The notes beneath the pieces were generated by a model that worked only from the letters and a program-made list of their open reading frames with translations, did no database searches and had not been told where the DNA came from. A stretch of DNA of 7,089 nt from Candidatus Rhabdochlamydia sp. (GTDB lineage Bacteria > Chlamydiota > Chlamydiia > Chlamydiales > Rhabdochlamydiaceae), in assembly GCA_030043815.1 (NCBI GenBank), contig JASHWX010000188.1, forward strand, positions 1 to 7,089. Reading direction: 5' to 3'. Made by a program: the position numbers and the translations under genes. Below are positions 3,749 to 7,089 of this stretch, piece by piece. The first letter of the stretch is position 1. Every line of letters starts with the position of its first letter.

Positions 3749-5749
3749 TTATTCTAAATAGATTGAGCCGTTGTCTTCGATATGATAGATCCAATTCCAT
3801 CCTGGCTGAGAAATGGCCTCGACCTTGAATTGGAGCTTTCCATTTTGTTGATAGGCGGTCATTCGCGTTCCGGCTAGGACCTCGATGCGCATGCCGCCGA
3901 GCAAGACGACATTTTCTGCATCAAATTCCCCATCGCCTCGGATCACAATTTCACACAGCTCCATGCGGCTGATCTCATCTTTCCAATAGATATTGGGCGC
4001 ATGAGGATCGAACCCCCGATTCTGAACTTTGACATTGATGAGGCGGCATCGGCCGACATTCTCGGAATAATGCAAGATGCCTTCTTCATCCAGCTGTCCC
4101 ATGATTTGATCGGCGATGATGTGCAGGGAACCTTCCAACTGCAAATTTTCAATGCGGACCTCAGCGATCTTTAGTTTCAATTCACTCTGTGCGCTAAAGG
4201 TTCCCCCGCGGATCTTTTGCCCGATGATGGAGTAGAGAGGCCCTAGAGCGGGATGATACTGAAAAAGAAAGGACGGCCCGTGCTGGATGTATGCATTTGG
4301 ATCCGGGATGGCTGGAAGTGAGAATTGGCAATGCTGCTTAAGCAACTCATGCGCATTTTGCAGCATGTCGTAAAAACATCCTTCGGGCGTTTCCAAAAGA
4401 GGCTGCCCCATTTGATAGGGCTTTTTAGTCGTGGAGATGGTCTTTCGCCGATGGTTATAGGTCAGATAAGCCTTAGACGCCTCGAAGCAATCGGCGATAT
4501 TTTGCATGGTCGATTCCAATCTCGCCACTTCTATCTCTTTCCCATCCATTGTGACTTTCTTGAGATTGACGAGCATGCCGGGGATCGGGCAATGGTTGAC
4601 AGCCTCATCAATCGCTGCAATATCGGCAAATAAGATATTGGTATTCGAGGGAAAGCGTGAATAAAGGCTGCCCATTTGTTCAGGCACATCTTCAATCCCG
4701 AATTTCTGAAAGTAGGAATATTCGATGTTCGTCAGGCATGCGCGATCAAGCTTCTGGATGAGAACATTCATTCCTTCGGCTGATCCGACTTGGCGAGGGC
4801 AAGAGGCAAATCCAAACAGCTTCTCCTCTGCAAAGCCCACACCGCAAAACGCTAAGATTCCATAATCGGTCGATGCAACGGGGTTGTTGATTTGACGGAC
4901 GAGAATTTTTTGCCGCCCTTCTTCTTGGAGCCAATCGAAAATTCCCTGATCTTTGGCGACTTTCCAGATCACTCCATGGCCGCCGGGCTTCATCAGCCAT
5001 TTCATCTCTGAGCATAGCCAATTGCCTTGTTTGTCCATGGTGGGGACCATGGGCTGGCAGAAAAAGCGGAACGATTCTTTCGGGCGGCCGAACCAATGGT
5101 TTTCTTGGCACAATGCATGAACTTGCCGATGGTTGTCTTTTTCAGCCGATGTCATCATGGCAATCGGTGTGACAATCTCTTCGCCGAACAACTGATAAAA
5201 GAGATATTCTCTTGCCTGGACATCGCGGACCAATCCTTCCAGCAAGGACATTCCGCAGAAGAAAAGCATCGCAGCGGGCTGAGACTGCCCTAGCCGGTCC
5301 GCTGCTCCGCCGACTGGGTAAATCTCTGCGAGCTCGGGAAGGGAAAGGATCCCTTGAAGCACATACGACCTCACGTCATCATCTTCAATGGTAATATCGA
5401 TTCCTGGCGGACGGTGAAAAGATACACTCTCTTGTTCTTTAGATTGTCCGCCATCCGATAAAAAAGAGAGCATCGTAGAATGATACCCGACGATCCCGCC
5501 CAATTCTTTATAAAAAGATTCAACGGGAACAAGCTCCTCGAGCATCTGTTCGGATGCGACTTTATCTACTTGCCCGATGGCGATGAGAGATTTGAGAATG
5601 AGCTCATGCTTTTCATGCCGAGCTTCTTGAACGCGTGCCTCTAGGTCGAGTGCTTCAATCCGTTCCTCGTCGCTTCGGCATTTTTTTAATGCAGCGGCGA
5701 GGCAGGATAATCTTTCTTGTTCACTCACATTTTGCAAATCTAAAGTCAT
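3749..5749 (-). CDS. UGP3-like (plastid-type) UDP-glucose pyrophosphorylase / nucleotidyltransferase
   Basis: A 666-aa protein. Residues 1-110 are mainly helical and charged. A nucleotidyltransferase core follows: YPVGGAADRLG (144-154), a variant of the UDPGP-family GG..xRxG nucleotide-binding loop; MTSAEKDNH (199-207); KPGGHGVIWK (254-263), equivalent to the P.GHG segment; VRQINNPVASTD (284-295); SNTNILFAD (368-376); and LESTMQNIAD (411-420). From about 490, HPALGPLY, the GGTFSAQSELKLKIAEV block and repeated short strands suggest a beta-helix-like C-terminal domain. The whole layout, including HPALGPL, SELxLxIAE and NVYW-like (NIYW, 586-589) motifs, matches what I recall of Arabidopsis UGP3, the chloroplast enzyme making UDP-glucose for sulfolipid. 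The likely reaction is UTP plus glucose-1-phosphate to UDP-glucose, but the sugar is not proven. ATG 5749 has only a weak GAGAG ribosome binding site. The gene stands alone, divergent from the SWIB gene. Confidence 0.8.
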   Translation of the reverse strand: MTLDLQNVSEQERLSCLAAALKKCRSDEERIEALDLEARVQEARHEKHELILKSLIAIGQVDKVASEQMLEELVPVESFYKELGGIVGYHSTMLSFLSDGGQSKEQESVSFHRPPGIDITIEDDDVRSYVLQGILSLPELAEIYPVGGAADRLGQSQPAAMLFFCGMSLLEGLVRDVQAREYLFYQLFGEEIVTPIAMMTSAEKDNHRQVHALCQENHWFGRPKESFRFFCQPMVPTMDKQGNWLCSEMKWLMKPGGHGVIWKVAKDQGIFDWLQEEGRQKILVRQINNPVASTDYGILAFCGVGFAEEKLFGFASCPRQVGSAEGMNVLIQKLDRACLTNIEYSYFQKFGIEDVPEQMGSLYSRFPSNTNILFADIAAIDEAVNHCPIPGMLVNLKKVTMDGKEIEVARLESTMQNIADCFEASKAYLTYNHRRKTISTTKKPYQMGQPLLETPEGCFYDMLQNAHELLKQHCQFSLPAIPDPNAYIQHGPSFLFQYHPALGPLYSIIGQKIRGGTFSAQSELKLKIAEVRIENLQLEGSLHIIADQIMGQLDEEGILHYSENVGRCRLINVKVQNRGFDPHAPNIYWKDEISRMELCEIVIRGDGEFDAENVVLLGGMRIEVLAGTRMTAYQQNGKLQFKVEAISQPGWNWIYHIEDNGSIYLE

Positions 5750-5890
5750 AATCTCTCAAGTCATTGGAAAAATTGCCATGGATCACATCAATTTGCAAGG
5801 AAGATTTTTTTATTTTTTTTCGAATTTTACAACAAATTGATAAACAAAGGCTTAAGTAACAGTTTCCCAAGGAAATTTCCTATTTTAGAG

Positions 5891-5926
5891 GTGATTTACA
5901 ACGATTTTTTTTGACTATTAAATCAC
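5891..5926 (+). promoter_or_regulatory. Candidate SWIB promoter overlapped by an inverted repeat
   Basis: TTTACA (5895-5900), 17 bp, then TTAAAT (5918-5923) form a plausible sigma70-type promoter with a start near 5930. The inverted repeat GTGATTTA (5891-5898) / TAAATCAC (5919-5926) overlaps both hexamers, so a dimeric regulator bound there would block the promoter. TTGACT (5911-5916) with TACAAC (5935-5940) is an alternative. Both fits are only moderate. Confidence 0.35.
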
Positions 5927-5940
5927 CAGAGAGATACAAC

Positions 5941-5997
5941 ATGTCATTCGAGGAACAAAAAGATCACCCCTCGAAAGTCTATCCAAAAAATTTGTGA
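5941..5997 (+). CDS. Possible 18-codon leader frame upstream of SWIB
   Basis: ATG at 5941 opens a frame encoding MSFEEQKDHPSKVYPKNL, ending at TGA 5995-5997, 46 bases before the SWIB ATG. A weak GAGAG lies 8 bases upstream. There is no run of regulatory codons as in amino-acid attenuators, and no stable terminator follows. It may be a leader peptide, or an AUG occurring by chance. Low confidence. Confidence 0.15.
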   Translation: MSFEEQKDHPSKVYPKNL

Positions 5998-6043
5998 GGA
6001 TAGGCCTTTAAAACGCTTTATCGGACACAAAAGGAGAAATCAA

Positions 6044-6304
6044 ATGGCAAAAGAAACCAAAAAATCCAAGTTCATGCAACCGATGCAGATCAGCGAAGAA
6101 CTCGCCGCGATTGTTGGCAGAGGACCTATGCCACGCACTGAAGTGACAAAAAAACTGTGGGCCTACATCAAAGCTCATAAGTGCCAAGATGCGAAAAACA
6201 AGCGCAACATCAATCCTGATGATAAGCTCGCTAAAGTCTTCGGAAGCAAAAAAGCTGTGAACATGTTTGAAATGACAAAACTCGTCGGCAAGCATCTCAC
6301 CTAA
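6044..6304 (+). CDS. SWIB/MDM2-domain protein
   Basis: An 86-aa protein made almost entirely of a SWIB (BAF60b/MDM2-like) domain after a lysine-rich leader (1-9): FMQPMQISEELAAIVGRGPMPRTEVTKKLWAYIKAHKCQD, then KRNINPDDKLAKVFGSKKAVNMFEMTKLVGKHL. The PR.EV.KKLW.YIK, INPD.KL..VFG and MFEMTKLVGKHL signatures are those of the family, which in eukaryotes occurs in chromatin remodelling subunits. Among bacteria it is characteristic of Chlamydiae, where it occurs free-standing (CT460) or fused to topoisomerase I. The protein is small and basic and may act at chlamydial DNA, but its molecular role is not established. The start is supported by AGGAG (6031-6035), 8 bases upstream. It is followed after 58 bases by ispD on the same strand. 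Confidence 0.93.
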   Translation: MAKETKKSKFMQPMQISEELAAIVGRGPMPRTEVTKKLWAYIKAHKCQDAKNKRNINPDDKLAKVFGSKKAVNMFEMTKLVGKHLT

Positions 6305-6319
6305 AGTTATTTTTTATCT

Positions 6320-6347
6320 GCAGAATGCAGCGACTGCTGCATTTTGC
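6320..6347 (+). terminator. Hairpin between SWIB and ispD without a following T run
   Basis: GCAGAATGCAGC (6320-6331) pairs with GCTGCATTTTGC (6336-6347) around GACT, with one G-T wobble. The T run lies before the hairpin (6309-6315), not after it, so an efficient intrinsic terminator on the plus strand is unlikely. It may instead modulate read-through, protect the SWIB mRNA 3' end or shape the ispD initiation region, whose ATG is 16 bases downstream. Confidence 0.45.
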
Positions 6348-6362
6348 GGAAATTGCTCTTCC

Positions 6363-7052
6363 ATGACTTTTTCAGCGATCTTAGTCGCGGGCGGCCGCGG
6401 CACCCGGATGAAAACTCTAACCCCCAAGCAATTCCTTTCCTTAAAGGGAAAGGCTATGGTCCTCTACAGCTTTGAGACCCTCGTCTCATCGCCTCGCATC
6501 TCGGAGGTCATCGTCGTCTGCGATCCCGCCTACCGGTCTTTATTTCCCGGTTCGACAATATTTGCCGATCCCGGCGAGCGCAGGCAAGATACCGTCTGGA
6601 ACGGCCTTCAAATGATATCGCCTAAAAACAAGTTCGTGTGCATTCACGATAGCGCGCGTCCTTTTCTTCTCGCCCAAGATTTAGAAAATGTGCTCGACGC
6701 CGCAGAACAATACGGAGCTGCAACTCTCGCTGCACCTGTCAAAAACACGATCAAAGAAAGCAATGAGAATGGATTCATCACAAGAACGCTTGACCGTTCC
6801 AAATTGTGGGAAGTGTATACGCCGCAAGTCTTCGAAGTTTCTCTCATTCGAAAAGGATTCGAGCTCGTAAAAGAACAAGTCACTGACGACAACGCTCTCG
6901 TCGAACTCATTCCCTATCCCATCAAACTTGTCCTCGGCAGTACTTCGAATATCAAGATCACGACGCCAGAGGATTGGATACTCGCTCAATCGTTATACCC
7001 CACTCGCTCAAAAAGTTGGAATTTGGACCTGCGCGAAAGTTCCTGGGGTTGA
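6363..7052 (+). CDS. ispD: 2-C-methyl-D-erythritol 4-phosphate cytidylyltransferase
   Basis: IspD couples CTP to MEP to give CDP-methylerythritol, the third step of the MEP isoprenoid pathway, in the cytoplasm. The 229-aa protein has the family layout: ILVAGGRGTRM (6-16, CTP-binding loop), PKQF (21-24) with the conserved lysine, HDSARPF (95-101), APVKNTI (124-130), TLDRSKLWEVYTPQVF (142-157) and TSNIKITTPED (194-204). By comparison with E. coli IspD the key residues appear present: R13, K22, D96, T129, R145, T153 and K198. The C-terminal tail (211-229) is slightly extended and not conserved. Length is close to the usual 225-240. The ribosome binding site is poor (GGAAA about 12 bases upstream), consistent with expression as second cistron after SWIB or with a weak start. 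In C. trachomatis ispD (CT462) also lies near SWIB, from memory, with a metallophosphoesterase gene between them that is absent here. Confidence 0.95.
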   Translation: MTFSAILVAGGRGTRMKTLTPKQFLSLKGKAMVLYSFETLVSSPRISEVIVVCDPAYRSLFPGSTIFADPGERRQDTVWNGLQMISPKNKFVCIHDSARPFLLAQDLENVLDAAEQYGAATLAAPVKNTIKESNENGFITRTLDRSKLWEVYTPQVFEVSLIRKGFELVKEQVTDDNALVELIPYPIKLVLGSTSNIKITTPEDWILAQSLYPTRSKSWNLDLRESSWG

Positions 7053-7067
7053 ACGATCGTAAAGCGC

Positions 7068-7088
7068 GCTGTATTAACTCAATACAGC
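7068..7088 (+). terminator. Hairpin after ispD, cut by the window end
   Basis: GCTGTATT (7068-7075) pairs with AATACAGC (7081-7088) around AACTC, 15 bases after the ispD stop. The sequence ends at 7089, so it cannot be seen whether a T run follows. A terminator is likely but unproven. Confidence 0.5.
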
Positions 7089-7089
7089 T

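Larger units (their letters stand above)
5750..6043. other. Divergent intergenic region between the UGP3-like gene and SWIB
   Basis: A 294-base AT-rich spacer with long T runs around 5804-5820 and 5904-5912, which may be intrinsically bent. It must hold promoters for both divergent genes. On the plus strand I see a candidate promoter with an inverted repeat and a short leader frame (listed separately). On the minus strand I find no convincing -35/-10 pair for the UGP3-like gene. Confidence 0.6.

Noticed and set aside
3995..4020. A tRNA T-arm and acceptor-like string on the minus strand (GGGGGTTCGATCCTC followed by ATGCGCCCA)
   Set aside because: No matching 5' acceptor (GGCGCAT), D arm or anticodon arm lies upstream, and the stretch encodes conserved residues of the UGP3-like protein (NRGFDPHAPN).
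4746..5111. A 121-codon minus-strand frame inside the UGP3-like gene
   Set aside because: It is an out-of-frame shadow rich in Arg and Pro, with no start signal, fully inside a much longer coherent protein.

Overview
The window most likely comes from a member of the Chlamydiota outside the Chlamydiaceae (an environmental, amoeba-type chlamydia). The main reason is gene content: yebC, a GNAT acetyltransferase, prfB, a stand-alone SWIB-domain protein and ispD lie close together, matching the order I recall around CT457-CT462 of Chlamydia trachomatis. A free-standing bacterial SWIB protein is itself a chlamydial hallmark. The species is not identified.

Left block (about 1-2560, all minus strand): prfB (peptide chain release factor 2), two tandem paralogous GNAT acetyltransferases, a SprT-like zinc metalloprotease and the first 18 codons of yebC. 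The first three junctions are 4-base ATGA stop/start overlaps and the last is a 14-base overlap, so this reads as one translationally coupled operon headed by prfB. prfB is intact only if the classical RF2 +1 programmed frameshift is used: a 23-codon leader frame ends in CTT TGA C behind an internal GGAGG, and the joined product is 364 aa.

Middle (about 2560-3750): a near-perfect 51-bp inverted repeat lies between prfB and a divergent small gene. Then come a strong sigma70-type promoter, a 108-aa single-span membrane protein of unknown function with a consensus ribosome binding site, and a textbook intrinsic terminator. A roughly 300-bp mosaic palindromic element follows. In it, three helices share the same clamp and purine internal loop (CTGC-GRMC... 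/ ...GRRA-GCAG), nested inside one another. It has no convincing gene.

Right block (3749-7089): a 666-aa minus-strand protein resembling the plant chloroplast UGP3 type of UDP-glucose pyrophosphorylase. Divergently, a SWIB gene and ispD (MEP isoprenoid pathway) run on the plus strand. The 294-bp gap between the two divergent genes carries a candidate promoter with an overlapping inverted repeat and a possible 18-codon leader frame.

No phage, IS transposase, CRISPR, tRNA or rRNA genes were seen. The most unusual material is the two palindromic non-coding elements and the plastid-type nucleotidyltransferase inserted in an otherwise conserved chlamydial housekeeping neighbourhood.
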